Part shown: piece after piece, positions 1-9,213 of the stretch
How the letters are laid out: every line of letters starts with the position of its first letter
Position numbering within the stretch: position 1 is the first letter of the stretch
Source of the DNA: Roseovarius dicentrarchi
Lineage (GTDB): Bacteria; Pseudomonadota; Alphaproteobacteria; Rhodobacterales; Rhodobacteraceae
NCBI RefSeq assembly: GCF_003316635.1
Contig: NZ_QNQP01000001.1
Location: 239,647 to 303,646 of the forward strand
Direction: 5' to 3'
Length of the DNA stretch: 64,000 nt
Made by a program: the position numbers and the translations under genes
The notes under the pieces: model-generated
The model's input: the letters and a program-made list of their open reading frames with translations, nothing else
Database searches by the model: none
Told to the model about the DNA's origin: nothing

Positions 1-302
1 CCGCGCTCAGGCTCCGAGCCCCAGAGCCGGGTGTTGTCGCCGTCCAGAAAGCCGCAGATGTCGGCGGCGTCGACATCGATCGGGCCAAACCGGACCGACG
101 GGCAGGACGCGTAGGAATAGCCATACGCCATTTTGTTCACGAAAAGGAAATCACCGATCAGCAGCGTATCCTTCATCGAGCCGGACGGAATCCAGAACGG
201 TTGAAAGAACAGTGTGCGGAAAATGCCGGCGATCAGGAGGGCGAAAACCACCGTCTTGATCGTCTCGATGATGGGATTGCCTGTCTTGGCCTCGGATGCC
301 AT
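1..302 (-). CDS. lepB: Signal peptidase I, N-terminal part (cut by window edge)
   Basis: Membrane-bound type I signal peptidase, which removes signal peptides from exported proteins. About 100 residues are visible. A hydrophobic segment at roughly residues 16-36 is followed by the family motif PSGSM, with the catalytic serine near residue 42, and by the conserved stretch GDFLFVNKMAYG. The catalytic lysine region lies beyond the window edge. The ATG is at 300-302. The gene follows acpS on the same strand after about 69 bases and probably belongs to the same run as pdxJ and acpS. Confidence 0.93.
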   Translation of the reverse strand, partial: MASEAKTGNPIIETIKTVVFALLIAGIFRTLFFQPFWIPSGSMKDTLLIGDFLFVNKMAYGYSYASCPSVRFGPIDVDAADICGFLDGDNTRLWGSEPER

Positions 303-371
303 GCGCGGTCTCCGCCTTTGCAATATGGGTCTGTCAATCGTGCTGCTTCATGGGCGCGGGGGCGGGCCAAG

Positions 372-794
372 TCAACCCGCGCTGTCGGGCGCGGGCGGGA
401 CCGGGCGCGCCTCGATCACCACAAAGGCCTGCGCCCAAGGGTGGTCATCGGTCAGCGTGACGTGGATGATGGCCGTGTGTCCCGGCGGGGTCATTTGCGC
501 CAGCCGTTCCTTGGCCCAGCCTGTGACCTGCATCACCGGCTGGCCGGTGGGCAGGTTGCTGACGGCCATATCCTTCCACGCGATGCCCATGCGCAGGCCG
601 GTTCCCAGCGCCTTTGAGCATGCCTCCTTGGCGGCCCAGCGTTTGGCATAGGTGCCGGGGGTGTCGGCGCGCGCTTCGGCCTTGCGCTGCTCCACCTCGG
701 TAAAGACGCGTGCGCGGAAGCGGTCGCCGAAACGGTCCAGCGTGCGGGCGATCCGCTCGATATTGGCCAGATCGCTGCCGATGCCAAGGATCAC
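372..794 (-). CDS. acpS: Holo-[acyl-carrier-protein] synthase
   Basis: Transfers the 4'-phosphopantetheine arm of CoA to apo acyl carrier protein, which activates fatty-acid synthesis. The 140-residue product is the usual family size. It starts [15 protein letters not shown], the conserved metal-binding N-terminus, and carries the second signature [15 protein letters not shown] with the catalytic glutamate and lysine. The start overlaps the stop of the upstream membrane protein by 4 bases, so the two are probably translationally coupled. Position between pdxJ and lepB is a common alphaproteobacterial order. Confidence 0.95.
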   Translation of the reverse strand: MILGIGSDLANIERIARTLDRFGDRFRARVFTEVEQRKAEARADTPGTYAKRWAAKEACSKALGTGLRMGIAWKDMAVSNLPTGQPVMQVTGWAKERLAQMTPPGHTAIIHVTLTDDHPWAQAFVVIEARPVPPAPDSAG

Positions 795-1234
795 AGTTTA
801 TCCACGCCGTTCCGGCGGCTGATCGCATCCTGCTCGCTGCGCGCGCCGATGCTCAGGAAAAAGCGGTTCGACAGAAGATAGCCCAGCGCATAGAGCGCCA
901 GCAGGATCAGAAACTGCCGCGAGCCGAATTCGGCAATGGTCAGCTTGGCAAATTCGGGCAGCAGCGCCGCCATTGCGTAGCTCAGCGCGACATTCAGCAC
1001 CACCGCAAGCGCCGTGGCCAGCAGGGCAAAGTTCCACGCTTCGGCCATGTTGGGCTTGCGCCCCTCCTCGCGGACGAATGCGCGCCCCTCGATCAACGCC
1101 GCGACCATCGCGGGCGCCAGAAGCTGCGCGGACGATCCAAGCCCCGCATCAAGCCACGCATTGGCCGCCATGACGATCAGCGCAACGCCGATGGCCATGC
1201 CCAGAAAGACGGCCGTATAGCGCGGATAATTCAC
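791..1234 (-). CDS. Small integral membrane protein (ABZJ_00895-like)
   Basis: A 147-residue protein with about four hydrophobic segments (near residues 8-28, 33-48, 68-92 and 107-125). It resembles the poorly known ABZJ_00895 family, which has no assigned function. Its start overlaps the pdxJ stop and its stop overlaps the acpS start, each by 4 bases, so it is embedded in the pdxJ-acpS operon. The protein is certainly expressed with its neighbours if they are, but the family assignment is from memory of the pattern and only moderate. Confidence 0.7.
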   Translation of the reverse strand: MNYPRYTAVFLGMAIGVALIVMAANAWLDAGLGSSAQLLAPAMVAALIEGRAFVREEGRKPNMAEAWNFALLATALAVVLNVALSYAMAALLPEFAKLTIAEFGSRQFLILLALYALGYLLSNRFFLSIGARSEQDAISRRNGVDKL

Positions 1235-1977
1235 CGCGCCGCGTCCATCCGGCGGCGCATCTCCGCGATGGCGGGCGCCAGCCCCATGAACACCGCCTCG
1301 CCGATCAGGAAATGACCGATATTCAGCTCCATCACTTCGGGCAATGCCGCGATGGGGGCCACGGTGTCAAAGGTCAGGCCATGCCCCGCATGCACCTCAA
1401 GGCCCAGCGAATGGGCATAGGTCGCCATTTCCGACAGCGCCGCCAGTTCGGCATCGCGCGCGTCAAAACGGCCCTCGGCATGGGCGTCGCAATAGGCGCC
1501 GGTGTGCAATTCGATCACCGCCGCGCCGATGCGCGCGGCCGCGTCGATCTGTGCCGCATCCGCGCCGATGAAGATCGACACGCGGCTGCCCGCCTCGCGC
1601 AGGGGTGCGATGTAATCGGCCAGCTTGGGTTCGCTGCCGACCACGTCCAGCCCGCCCTCGGTCGTGCGTTCCTCCCGCTTTTCCGGCACCACGCACACGG
1701 CGTGGGGTTTCAGGCGCAGGGCGATCTGCGCCATCTCGTCGGTTGCGGCCATTTCAAAGTTCAGCGGCACGGCCAGCGCGTCCATCAGCGCATCGATATC
1801 GGCGTCACGGATATGGCGGCGATCCTCGCGCAGATGGGCGGTGATGCCATCGGCGCCGGCCTCTTGCGCCAGCAGGGCCGCGCGCACCGGACACGGCACG
1901 GCGCCGCCGCGCGCGTTGCGCAAGGTGGCGACGTGGTCGATATTCACGCCAAGGCGCAGCTTGGATGCATCCGTCAT
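1231..1977 (-). CDS. pdxJ: Pyridoxine 5'-phosphate synthase
   Basis: Condenses 3-amino-2-oxopropyl phosphate with deoxyxylulose 5-phosphate to form pyridoxine 5'-phosphate, the last ring-forming step of DXP-dependent vitamin B6 synthesis. The 248-residue TIM barrel shows [19 protein letters not shown] near the N-terminus, [26 protein letters not shown], and the C-terminal [11 protein letters not shown] and [12 protein letters not shown]. The open frame continues 33 codons upstream, but the ATG at 1975-1977 follows a purine-rich GGGGGGAC and gives the family N-terminus, so that start is chosen. The stop overlaps the next gene. Confidence 0.96.
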   Translation of the reverse strand: MTDASKLRLGVNIDHVATLRNARGGAVPCPVRAALLAQEAGADGITAHLREDRRHIRDADIDALMDALAVPLNFEMAATDEMAQIALRLKPHAVCVVPEKREERTTEGGLDVVGSEPKLADYIAPLREAGSRVSIFIGADAAQIDAAARIGAAVIELHTGAYCDAHAEGRFDARDAELAALSEMATYAHSLGLEVHAGHGLTFDTVAPIAALPEVMELNIGHFLIGEAVFMGLAPAIAEMRRRMDAAR

Positions 1978-2000
1978 GGTGTCCCCCCGAACAATACTCA

Positions 2001-2013
2001 ACCTTAGTAAGGT
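2001..2013. promoter_or_regulatory. 13-base palindrome upstream of pdxJ
   Basis: ACCTTA-G-TAAGGT is a perfect inverted repeat around one central base, 24-36 bases before the pdxJ start, in the short gap after the DUF2062 gene. An imperfect hairpin (CCCTGC...GCAGGG) lies just beside it at about 2013-2030 and could end the upstream transcript. The palindrome could be an operator, but I cannot name a regulator. Confidence 0.35.
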
Positions 2014-2041
2014 CCCTGCCCGGCGCAGGGTCAAGCGGCGT

Positions 2042-2716
2042 TCAGCGCTCGGGCGGCGACTGTGGCGCTTTGGCATCGTCCACCGCGGCCTTTTGTTTCA
2101 GCGCGATCCACTTGGCCTTGAGCCGGGCCTGCCTGCGTTTTTGATAGACCAGTATGACGGGAAGCGAGAAATAGTAGGCGGCGATGGCGCAGATCAGGCC
2201 GGGGATGATGCCGCCGATCAGATAGGGCAGGAAAACCTCGTCATAAAAAACGGCCAGCTTGCTCCAATGCGCCGTTTCATCGGTGAACATCGCCATGAAG
2301 TTGTGCTTCAGATCCGCCATCGCGCCGACGATCTTGGCCCCCAGTGTCAGGTGGACATCCTCGGCCGTGCGCCCGCTGCCGGTGCCAAGAATGAAATAGC
2401 CGGTTTGCAGGGCGCTGGCGGCAATCGCAGGAAAGGTCAGCGGATTGCCGACGAATGTGGCCAGCAGCGCCGCCACGATATTGCCGCGAATGATCTTGGA
2501 AATCAGCGCCGCCAGAACGAAATGCAGCCCGAAGAACGGCGAGAATGTCACCAGCACCCCGACAAAGATGCCCCGCGCGATGCGGTGCGGCGGGTCCGGC
2601 AGGCGGGTGACGCGATATTTGACGTAGCGGGCCGCACGGGTCCAGCCGCCCTTGGGCCAGAAAAAGGCGCCGACGGTTCTCCAGAACGATCTTTTATCTC
2701 GTCGCTTGAAGACCAA
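2042..2716 (-). CDS. DUF2062 domain membrane protein
   Basis: A protein of about 224 residues of the DUF2062 family, found in many alphaproteobacteria and without an established function. Conserved features are [21 protein letters not shown], which leads into a hydrophobic segment, and the glycine/proline-rich [10 protein letters not shown] second membrane segment ([18 protein letters not shown]) lies near the C-terminus. The open frame extends upstream into rsh. A TTG at 2714-2716, preceded by GGGAG at good spacing and located just after the rsh stop, is the most likely start, though not certain. Confidence 0.82.
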   Translation of the reverse strand: MVFKRRDKRSFWRTVGAFFWPKGGWTRAARYVKYRVTRLPDPPHRIARGIFVGVLVTFSPFFGLHFVLAALISKIIRGNIVAALLATFVGNPLTFPAIAASALQTGYFILGTGSGRTAEDVHLTLGAKIVGAMADLKHNFMAMFTDETAHWSKLAVFYDEVFLPYLIGGIIPGLICAIAAYYFSLPVILVYQKRRQARLKAKWIALKQKAAVDDAKAPQSPPER

Positions 2717-2735
2717 CGCGGCGCACTCCCGTTTC

Positions 2736-4868
2736 TCAGGTTTCGCCCTTGCCGGCGGCACGGGACAGATCGCGAAGACGCTCGACCTGCGCAACGTCGG
2801 TATCTGCATTCAGCATATTGATCACGCTGTGCAACTGTTCGGCATCACGCAACTCGACCTCGACCAGCAGACGGTAAAAATCGGGCTTACGATCCACAAA
2901 GGTCATGTTCGAGATATTGGCACCGCACTCGCCGATCAAGGTGCAAATGCGCCCCAGCACGCCGGCGTCATTGCTCATCGTGATATTCAGCGACACACCG
3001 TAGGACGCCGCATGCGTGCCCGAATGCCAGGCCAGATCAATCCAGCGCTCCGGCTGCTCCTCATAGGTGCTGAGGCTGTCGCAGTCGATCGAATGGACGA
3101 CAACGCCCTTGCCGCGAAAGGTGATCCCGACAATCCGCTCGCCCGGCAGCGGCTCGCAGCATTGCGCGCGCTCGAATCGCTGGTCAGGCTCAAGGCCGAT
3201 GACGGCGCGGTCGCGGCCCACCTCATCGCCGCCTTGCGGCGCCAGATCGGGATAGACGGCGCTGACCACCTCGCGCGCGGTCAATTCGGCGCTGCCCATG
3301 CGCGCCAGCACGGAATCGACATCCTTCAGCTGGAGGGTGCGCGCGGCGGCGGTCAGCGCCTTGTCTGTGGCGCGTTTGCCCACATGCTCGAACGCGGCGC
3401 GGGCCAGTTCGCGGCCCAGCTTGATGTAGCGGCCGCGATCCACCTCGCGCAGGGCGCGGCGGATGGCGGATTTCGCCTTGCCCGTCGTGGCGATGTCCAG
3501 CCATGTCGATTGCGGCATCTGTCCGTCCGCGGTGATGACGTCCACCGACTGGCCATTCTTGATCCGTGTCCAGAGCGGCACGCGCATGCCGTCAATCTTG
3601 GCCCCGACCACCGAATTGCCCACGCGGGTGTGGATGGCATAGGCAAAATCAATCGGGGTTGCGCCGCGCGGCAGCTTGACCACCTCCCCCTTGGGGGTAA
3701 AGCAAAAGACCTGATCGGAATACATCTCAAGCTTGACCGCCTCAAGGAAATCGGCGTCGTCATCACCGTCCAGCTGATCGGTCAGCGTGTTGATCCACTT
3801 GGCCGGATCGACGGCAAAGGGGTTCTCGCTGCGCACGCCGTCGCGGTAGGACCAATGCGCGGCAACGCCCGATTCGGCCACGTCATGCATCTGGCGGGTG
3901 CGGATCTGCACCTCCACCCGCTTGCCATCGCGGCCCGACACGGTGGTGTGGATCGACCGGTAGCCGTTCGATTTGGGCTGGCTGATGTAATCCTTGAACC
4001 GGCCCGGTACGGCGCGCCAGCGTTGATGGATCGCGCCCAGAATGGCGTAACATTCGGCCTCATCCGCGCAGATGATGCGGAACCCGTAGATGTCCGACAG
4101 GCGCGAAAAGGCCAGATCCTTTTCCTGCATCTTGCGCCAGATCGAATAGGGTTTCTTGGCGCGGCCCAGCACTTCGGCCTCGATGCCGACGCGGGTCAGT
4201 TCCTTGCGGATGTCGGCGGTGATCGAGCTGATGACGTTGCCCGATTCGTGTTGCAGCGTGATGAACCGGCGCATGATCGACGCGCGCGCCTCGGGGTTGA
4301 TGACGCGAAAGGCCAGATCCTCCAGCTCTTCGCGCATCCATTGCATGCCCATGCGCCCGGCCAGCGGCGCATAGATATCCATCGTCTCGCGTGCCTTTTG
4401 CACCTGCTTGTCGGGGCGCATCGCCTTGATAGTTCGCATGTTGTGCAGACGGTCGGCCAGCTTGACCAGAATCACGCGCAGGTCCTTGGACATGGCGATC
4501 AGCAGCTTGCGGAAATTCTCGGCCTGCTTGGTCTCGCTGCTGCTGAGCTGAAGATTGGTCAGCTTGGTCACGCCATCGACCAGATCGGCCACCTCGACGC
4601 CGAACATTTCAGCCACGCTGGCGTAGGAGGCGCGCGTGTCCTCGATCGTGTCATGCAGCAGGGCGGTGACGATGGTCGCATCCCCCAGCCGCTGCTGCGC
4701 CAGAATGGCGGCAACAGCGATGGGGTGCGTGAAATAGGGCTCTCCCGAATAGCGGGTCTGCCCTTCGTGCATGCGCAGGCCGTAATTATAGCCCCGCCGC
4801 AGCAGGCCCTCATCGCAGCGGGGGTTGTAGCTGCGCACCAGCGCGATCAGGTCATCGGCGGTAATCAT
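2736..4868 (-). CDS. rsh: Bifunctional (p)ppGpp synthetase/hydrolase (RelA/SpoT family)
   Basis: Makes and degrades the alarmone (p)ppGpp in the stringent response. In about 710 residues it carries an HD hydrolase domain with an intact LLHDTIEDT near residue 71, a synthetase domain with NGYRSIHTTV near residue 300, a TGS domain (VFCFTPKGEVVKLPRGATPIDFAYAIHT) and a C-terminal ACT domain (MSNDAGVLGRICTLIGECGANI). Both active sites look complete, as expected for the single Rsh of an alphaproteobacterium. The ATG at 4866-4868 gives MITADDL; an in-frame GTG lies three codons upstream. rpoZ lies 50 bases upstream on the same strand. Confidence 0.95.
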   Translation of the reverse strand: MITADDLIALVRSYNPRCDEGLLRRGYNYGLRMHEGQTRYSGEPYFTHPIAVAAILAQQRLGDATIVTALLHDTIEDTRASYASVAEMFGVEVADLVDGVTKLTNLQLSSSETKQAENFRKLLIAMSKDLRVILVKLADRLHNMRTIKAMRPDKQVQKARETMDIYAPLAGRMGMQWMREELEDLAFRVINPEARASIMRRFITLQHESGNVISSITADIRKELTRVGIEAEVLGRAKKPYSIWRKMQEKDLAFSRLSDIYGFRIICADEAECYAILGAIHQRWRAVPGRFKDYISQPKSNGYRSIHTTVSGRDGKRVEVQIRTRQMHDVAESGVAAHWSYRDGVRSENPFAVDPAKWINTLTDQLDGDDDADFLEAVKLEMYSDQVFCFTPKGEVVKLPRGATPIDFAYAIHTRVGNSVVGAKIDGMRVPLWTRIKNGQSVDVITADGQMPQSTWLDIATTGKAKSAIRRALREVDRGRYIKLGRELARAAFEHVGKRATDKALTAAARTLQLKDVDSVLARMGSAELTAREVVSAVYPDLAPQGGDEVGRDRAVIGLEPDQRFERAQCCEPLPGERIVGITFRGKGVVVHSIDCDSLSTYEEQPERWIDLAWHSGTHAASYGVSLNITMSNDAGVLGRICTLIGECGANISNMTFVDRKPDFYRLLVEVELRDAEQLHSVINMLNADTDVAQVERLRDLSRAAGKGET

Positions 4869-4918
4869 GTGATGCACCCGTCGCGCCGCGGCGCTGTGCC
4901 GCGGATGGGCCGGGGGTA

Positions 4919-5272
4919 TCAGCCCTGGCCCTGCGCCTTCATCAGTTCGCGCAAAAGACGCTCTTCGGACATGTCGTCTTCGGCGGGCTTGTCCGCCTCA
5001 CCGCCCATCAGAAGCGCCATCTGGTCCTCTTCAGGCTCGTCGACTTCGATTTCGGTCTGGTTCGACTCGATCATGCGCTCGCGCAGGTCGTCGGCGCTTT
5101 GGGTTTCCTCTGCGATTTCGCGCAGGGCCACGACCGGGTTCTTGTCGTTGTCGCGGTCCACGGTCAGCGGCGCCCCGGCGGTGATTTCGCGGGCGCGATG
5201 CGCGGCCAGCATCACCAGCTCGAACCGGTTGGGAACCTTGTCGACGCAGTCTTCGGTAGTTACGCGGGCCAT
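4919..5272 (-). CDS. rpoZ: RNA polymerase omega subunit
   Basis: Small subunit that helps assemble RNA polymerase and contributes to a (p)ppGpp-binding site, which fits its place directly upstream of rsh. The 117-residue product starts [20 protein letters not shown], with the family motifs AAHRAREI and [12 protein letters not shown]. The C-terminal half is a long acidic tail ([21 protein letters not shown]), as in other Rhodobacteraceae. It probably begins the rpoZ-rsh-DUF2062 transcript. Confidence 0.96.
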   Translation of the reverse strand: MARVTTEDCVDKVPNRFELVMLAAHRAREITAGAPLTVDRDNDKNPVVALREIAEETQSADDLRERMIESNQTEIEVDEPEEDQMALLMGGEADKPAEDDMSEERLLRELMKAQGQG

Positions 5273-5316
5273 GAGACCTCCGGAATTTAAGCAGCGTGGA
5301 AACGTCTCCCTTACGC

Positions 5317-5334
5317 GCGTATCGCGCGATACGC
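5317..5334. repeat. 18-base perfect palindrome between folK and rpoZ
   Basis: GCGTATCGC-GCGATACGC is a perfect inverted repeat in the 69-base gap between the folK stop and the rpoZ start, about 45 bases upstream of the rpoZ ATG. No T-run follows on either strand, so it is not a typical intrinsic terminator. It could be an operator or a transcript hairpin. Confidence 0.4.
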
Positions 5335-5341
5335 AAGCAGG

Positions 5342-5911
5342 TTATGGCAGGCGGACCACCTCGGCGCGGACCTGTGCGGGCAGCGCGTCCGCCATTTCGC
5401 GCACCGTGCGGCCCAGCACCGGATGGCGCCAGTCCGGCGCGATATCGGCCAGCGGCACCAGCACAAAGGCGCGGTCCTGCACCCGCGGATGCGGCAGGAT
5501 CAGCTCATCGGGGGTGCGCGTCATCTGGTCATCCAGCGGCAGATCGCGCCAGGCAGCATAACCGGCCGGGTCCGGCAGAACCGTCTGCCCCTGCGCGATC
5601 AGATCCAGATCCAGCGTGCGCCGCCCCCATCGCTGCACCCGTTCGCGGCCAAAATGCGCCTCAACCCGGTGCAACAGGTCCAGCGCCTGCTGCGCATCCC
5701 CCCTGACCCCGATTTCGGCCGCCGCATTGACATAGTCCGGTCCCGCCCCCGCCGGAAAACATGGCGTGGCATAGAATGGACTGACGGCGCGCAATTCGGC
5801 CCCTTCGGCCACCAGCAAATCCAGCGCCGCGCGCAAGGTTTCGCCGGGCGCGCCTGCGCTGGACGGCAGATTTCCGCCCAGTGCAATCAGAAAACTTTCA
5901 ATTACCGTCAC
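5342..5911 (-). CDS. folK: 2-amino-4-hydroxy-6-hydroxymethyldihydropteridine pyrophosphokinase
   Basis: Transfers pyrophosphate from ATP to hydroxymethyldihydropterin in folate synthesis. Conserved residues are ALGGN near the N-terminus, the central VQRWGRRTLDLDLI (family pattern RWGPRxLDLDLL), and LILPHPRVQDRAFVLVPLADIAP. Two GTG starts compete. The one at 5909-5911 is preceded by AGGTGG at 5 bases and is chosen here; the one at 5920 would add three residues. The gene is divergent from the NYN-domain gene across a 150-base gap. Confidence 0.93.
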   Translation of the reverse strand: MTVIESFLIALGGNLPSSAGAPGETLRAALDLLVAEGAELRAVSPFYATPCFPAGAGPDYVNAAAEIGVRGDAQQALDLLHRVEAHFGRERVQRWGRRTLDLDLIAQGQTVLPDPAGYAAWRDLPLDDQMTRTPDELILPHPRVQDRAFVLVPLADIAPDWRHPVLGRTVREMADALPAQVRAEVVRLP

Positions 5912-6001
5912 GTCACCCACCTAAAGATCGAACCCGGTGGCCTTGCCCCGCGTTACGCTTGAAATTAAGCCTGTGCCAGATTAATCCGGCAACACTTTCT
6001 T

Positions 6002-6026
6002 TTACGGTAATTTTTCACCGCCGTAA
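6002..6026. promoter_or_regulatory. Inverted repeat TTACGG...CCGTAA upstream of the NYN gene
   Basis: TTACGG at 6002-6007 and CCGTAA at 6021-6026 form a spaced inverted repeat in the folK/NYN divergent region, 36-60 bases before the NYN start. It is AT-rich between the arms and may be part of the promoter. No regulator is suggested. Confidence 0.3.
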
Positions 6027-6061
6027 GCGATCCTGTGCAAGCCGGCGGAAAGGATCAAGGA

Positions 6062-6634
6062 ATGTTTTACAAAGATGAGCGCCTTGCGCTGTTTATTGAC
6101 GGCTCGAACCTCTACGCGGCCGGCAAGGCGCTGGGCTTCGACATTGACTACAAGCTGCTGCGGTCGGAATTCATGCGCCGCGGCAAGCTGCTGCGCGCGT
6201 TCTACTATACTGCCCTGCTGGAAAACGACGAATATTCACCGATCCGCCCGCTGGTTGACTGGCTGAATTACAACGGTTTTTCCATGGTGACAAAACCGGC
6301 CAAGGAATACACCGACAGTCAGGGCCGCCGCAAGGTCAAGGGCAACATGGATATCGAGCTGGCCGTCGATGCGATGGAACTGGCACCGCGCGTCGACCAC
6401 ATCGTTCTGTTTTCGGGCGATGGCGATTTCCGGCCTCTGGTCGAGTCGCTCCAGCGGCAAGGCGTGCGCGTGTCCGTCGTGTCCACCATCCGCAGCCAGC
6501 CCCCGATGATCTCGGACGAGCTGCGCCGTCAGGCAGACAACTTTATCGAGCTGGAAGACCTGAGGGACGTCATCGGCCGCCCGCCGCGTGAAATGCCCGC
6601 GCCGCGCGAGGATACGCTCGAAGAGCAGGACTGA
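6062..6634 (+). CDS. NYN domain (LabA/DUF88-like) protein
   Basis: A 190-residue protein of the NYN (LabA/DUF88) group, a PIN-like fold with predicted metal-dependent ribonuclease activity. The acidic residues that would bind metal are visible in LALFIDGSNLYAA near the N-terminus, in KGNMDIELAVDAM, and in HIVLFSGDGDFRPLVE. The ATG at 6062 is preceded by AAGGA and a GGAAAGG; the open frame begins nine codons earlier without a good ribosome site. It stands alone, followed by an intrinsic terminator. The RNA target is unknown. Confidence 0.87.
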   Translation: MFYKDERLALFIDGSNLYAAGKALGFDIDYKLLRSEFMRRGKLLRAFYYTALLENDEYSPIRPLVDWLNYNGFSMVTKPAKEYTDSQGRRKVKGNMDIELAVDAMELAPRVDHIVLFSGDGDFRPLVESLQRQGVRVSVVSTIRSQPPMISDELRRQADNFIELEDLRDVIGRPPREMPAPREDTLEEQD

Positions 6635-6653
6635 CCGGCGACGATATGAGCCC

Positions 6654-6682
6654 AGCCGCGCTGCCACCGGCGCGGCTTTTCC
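6654..6682 (+). terminator. Intrinsic terminator after the NYN gene
   Basis: An 8-base stem, AGCCGCGC paired with GCGCGGCT, with an 8-base loop is followed by TTT in the run CTTTTCC. It lies 20 bases after the NYN stop and before ispH. Confidence 0.75.
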
Positions 6683-6757
6683 GCCCTGCCCACTGGACGC
6701 GCGGCGCTGCGCAGCTTACCTCTGCCGCCAAGTCGCGCAGACCAAGGAGCGCCGAAA

Positions 6758-7708
6758 ATGAGCAAACCACCCCTGACCCTGCATCTGGCCGCCCCGCGCG
6801 GGTTTTGCGCCGGCGTCGATCGCGCGATCAAGATCGTGGAAATGGCGCTGACCAAATGGGGCGCGCCGGTCTATGTCCGCCACGAGATTGTTCACAACAA
6901 GTACGTCGTCGACGATCTACGCACCAAAGGTGCGATTTTCGTCGAGGAACTGGACGAATGCCCTGACGACCGTCCGGTCATCTTTTCCGCGCATGGCGTG
7001 CCAAAATCCGTGCCGGCCGAAGCGACCGCCCGAGAGATGATCTATGTCGACGCCACCTGCCCGCTGGTCTCCAAGGTGCATATCGAGGCTGAAAGGCACC
7101 ACGAGGCGGGGCTTCAGATCGTCATGATCGGCCATGACGGCCACCCCGAAACTATCGGCACCATGGGCCAGTTGCCCCCCGGCGCGGTCATTCTGGTCGA
7201 AACCGAAGATGACGTCGCCCGACTGGAGGTGCGTGACGCCTCCGCCTTGGCCTATGTCACGCAAACAACGCTGAGCGTGGACGACACGATCGGCATCGTC
7301 GCGGCGCTGAAGGCGCGGTTCCCCGCCATCATCGGCCCCCACAAGGAAGACATCTGCTACGCCACCACCAACCGGCAGGCGGCGGTCAAGGCAATGGCGC
7401 CCGATTGCGACGCGATGCTGGTGGTCGGCGCGCCCAACTCCTCCAACTCGCGCCGACTGGTCGAGGTTGGCGCGCGTGCGGGCTGCGAGTATGCGCAGCT
7501 GGTGCAGCGCGCGGATGACATCGACTGGCGCAGCCTGACAGGCGTGCGCAGCATCGGCGTGACGGCTGGCGCGTCCGCCCCCGAAGTGCTGGTGAACGAG
7601 GTGATCGCCGCCATTCAGGACCGCTATGACGTGACCATCAATCACGTCGAAACCGCCGTTGAAAACGTCGAATTCAAGGTGCCGCGCGTGCTGCGGGCGC
7701 CGGCATGA
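6758..7708 (+). CDS. ispH: 4-hydroxy-3-methylbut-2-enyl diphosphate reductase
   Basis: Last enzyme of the MEP isoprenoid pathway; an iron-sulfur protein that reduces HMBPP to IPP and DMAPP. The three cluster cysteines are visible in APRGFCAGV (residue 17), [12 protein letters not shown] and [12 protein letters not shown], together with [15 protein letters not shown] and [15 protein letters not shown]. The 316 residues match the family length. Its stop overlaps the start of the DUF3429 gene by 4 bases, which starts a tightly coupled five-gene run ending with the TRIC-type gene. Confidence 0.97.
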   Translation: MSKPPLTLHLAAPRGFCAGVDRAIKIVEMALTKWGAPVYVRHEIVHNKYVVDDLRTKGAIFVEELDECPDDRPVIFSAHGVPKSVPAEATAREMIYVDATCPLVSKVHIEAERHHEAGLQIVMIGHDGHPETIGTMGQLPPGAVILVETEDDVARLEVRDASALAYVTQTTLSVDDTIGIVAALKARFPAIIGPHKEDICYATTNRQAAVKAMAPDCDAMLVVGAPNSSNSRRLVEVGARAGCEYAQLVQRADDIDWRSLTGVRSIGVTAGASAPEVLVNEVIAAIQDRYDVTINHVETAVENVEFKVPRVLRAPA

Positions 7709-8166
7709 TGGGCATGACCGGCGTGCCGCGCTCCGCGCTGATTCTGGGCCTTGCCGGGCTGATCCCGTTCCTGTGGGGCGCGATCACGATCCTGCAACCC
7801 GGCCTTGCTGACTGGACGATCCGCAGCATCGGCCCACGCTTTGCCGGGCCATATGTCATGCTGTTCTACGGCGCGATCATTCTGGCCTTCATGTCCGGCG
7901 TGCTCTGGGGATTTGCCACGAAGCTGGAGGGGAATCAGGCGGCGGTCGGCTATGTCTTATCGGTGATCCCTGCCCTCTGGGCATTTTTCACCACCGGCGG
8001 CGGGCCGGTCAGCGCGGGCATGTCGCTGATGGCGGGCTTTGCCGGCCTTCTGGGCATCGATTGGCTGTTCTGGCGCTTTGGCGTGGCGCCAGAATGGTGG
8101 ATGCAACTGCGCGTGCTGCTGACGGCGATCGTGCTGGGCTGCCTGGCCGTGGCGGTCTTTCTATGA
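7705..8166 (+). CDS. DUF3429 membrane protein
   Basis: A 153-residue integral membrane protein with about five hydrophobic segments and the pattern [19 protein letters not shown] typical of the DUF3429 family. That family has no proven function. Start and stop both overlap neighbouring genes (ispH and the methyltransferase) by 4 bases, so it is co-translated with them. Confidence 0.87.
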   Translation: MMGMTGVPRSALILGLAGLIPFLWGAITILQPGLADWTIRSIGPRFAGPYVMLFYGAIILAFMSGVLWGFATKLEGNQAAVGYVLSVIPALWAFFTTGGGPVSAGMSLMAGFAGLLGIDWLFWRFGVAPEWWMQLRVLLTAIVLGCLAVAVFL

Positions 8167-8756
8167 CCGTCGATGACGAAACTCTGGGCGTCTATCGCGC
8201 CCGCGCGCAGGACTACGCCGCGATGACCGACGAGCTGTCAGGCGACAAACATCTTGCCGCCTTCATCGCAGCCATGCCACCCGGCGCGCGCGTGCTTGAT
8301 ATCGGCTGCGGCCCCGGCCGCGCAGCGGGCCAGATGGCCGCTGCCGGGCTGGCCGTCGATGCCATTGATGCGGTGCCCGAAATGGTCGCCATGGCCGCCG
8401 CACAGCCCGGCGTCACCGCATGGCAGGCCAGCTTTGATGATATCGGCGGCGATGCGATCTATGATGGCGTCTGGGCCAATTTCAGCCTGCTGCACGCGCC
8501 ACGCGCGGCGCTGCCCGGCCACCTCGCCGCGATCCACCGCGCGCTGAAACCCGGCGGACTGCTGCATATCGGCATGAAAACCGGCACCGGCGCGGGCCGT
8601 GACGATCTGGGCCGCTTCTACACCTACTATACCGAGGCCGAGCTGCGCGAACTGCTGATTGCCGCGGGCCTGACCCCCGCGCGCAGCTGGACAGGCCGCG
8701 ATACCGGCCTTGCCGGAACCTGCGACGAATGGAGCATCCTGCACGCCCATGGCTAA
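8163..8756 (+). CDS. Class I SAM-dependent methyltransferase
   Basis: A 197-residue methyltransferase with the SAM-binding motif [19 protein letters not shown] near residue 40, an acidic loop ([10 protein letters not shown]) after the second strand, and the post-motif [14 protein letters not shown]. The substrate is not evident. The ATG at 8163 overlaps the previous stop, which settles the start over the longer frame. The last 8 bases overlap rnhA. Confidence 0.87.
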   Translation: MTVDDETLGVYRARAQDYAAMTDELSGDKHLAAFIAAMPPGARVLDIGCGPGRAAGQMAAAGLAVDAIDAVPEMVAMAAAQPGVTAWQASFDDIGGDAIYDGVWANFSLLHAPRAALPGHLAAIHRALKPGGLLHIGMKTGTGAGRDDLGRFYTYYTEAELRELLIAAGLTPARSWTGRDTGLAGTCDEWSILHAHG

Positions 8757-9213
8757 GCTTTTCGCCTATACCGACGGCGCCTGTTCAGGCAATCCCGGCC
8801 CCGGCGGCTGGGGCGCCCTGCTGCGCGCAATGGACGGCGATACCATCGTCAAGGAACGCTGCCTCAAGGGCGGGGAGGCCAACACCACCAACAACCGGAT
8901 GGAGTTGCTGGCGGCGATCAACGCGCTCGAAACGCTGGCCAAACCCTCCAAGCTGACAATCGTCACCGACAGCCAATATGTCAAAAACGGCGTCACCGGC
9001 TGGATTCACGGATGGAAGCGCAACGGCTGGAAAACCGCCGCCAAAAAGCCGGTCAAGAACGCCGAACTGTGGCAGCGCCTCGATGCGGCGCAGGCCCGTC
9101 ACACAGTCACATGGGAATGGGTCAAGGGCCATGCCGGCCATCCCGAAAACGAACGCGCCGATGAGCTCGCCCGCGAGGGTATGGCCCCCTTCAAAAGCAA
9201 GTCCGCGAAATGA
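8749..9213 (+). CDS. rnhA: Ribonuclease HI
   Basis: Cleaves the RNA strand of RNA-DNA hybrids. All four catalytic acidic residues can be placed: the Asp in [16 protein letters not shown], the Glu in [10 protein letters not shown], the Asp in [10 protein letters not shown] and the Asp near [12 protein letters not shown]. The product is 154 residues, standard for the family. The start at 8749 lies inside the methyltransferase end, and the stop overlaps the next start (ATGA). Confidence 0.97.
   Translation: MAKLFAYTDGACSGNPGPGGWGALLRAMDGDTIVKERCLKGGEANTTNNRMELLAAINALETLAKPSKLTIVTDSQYVKNGVTGWIHGWKRNGWKTAAKKPVKNAELWQRLDAAQARHTVTWEWVKGHAGHPENERADELAREGMAPFKSKSAK

Noticed and set aside
2652..5561. 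A 969-codon plus-strand open frame over rsh and rpoZ
   Set aside because: It runs antisense to rsh and rpoZ, whose motifs are clear. Long antisense frames are expected in GC-rich codon use, and it has no recognisable domain.
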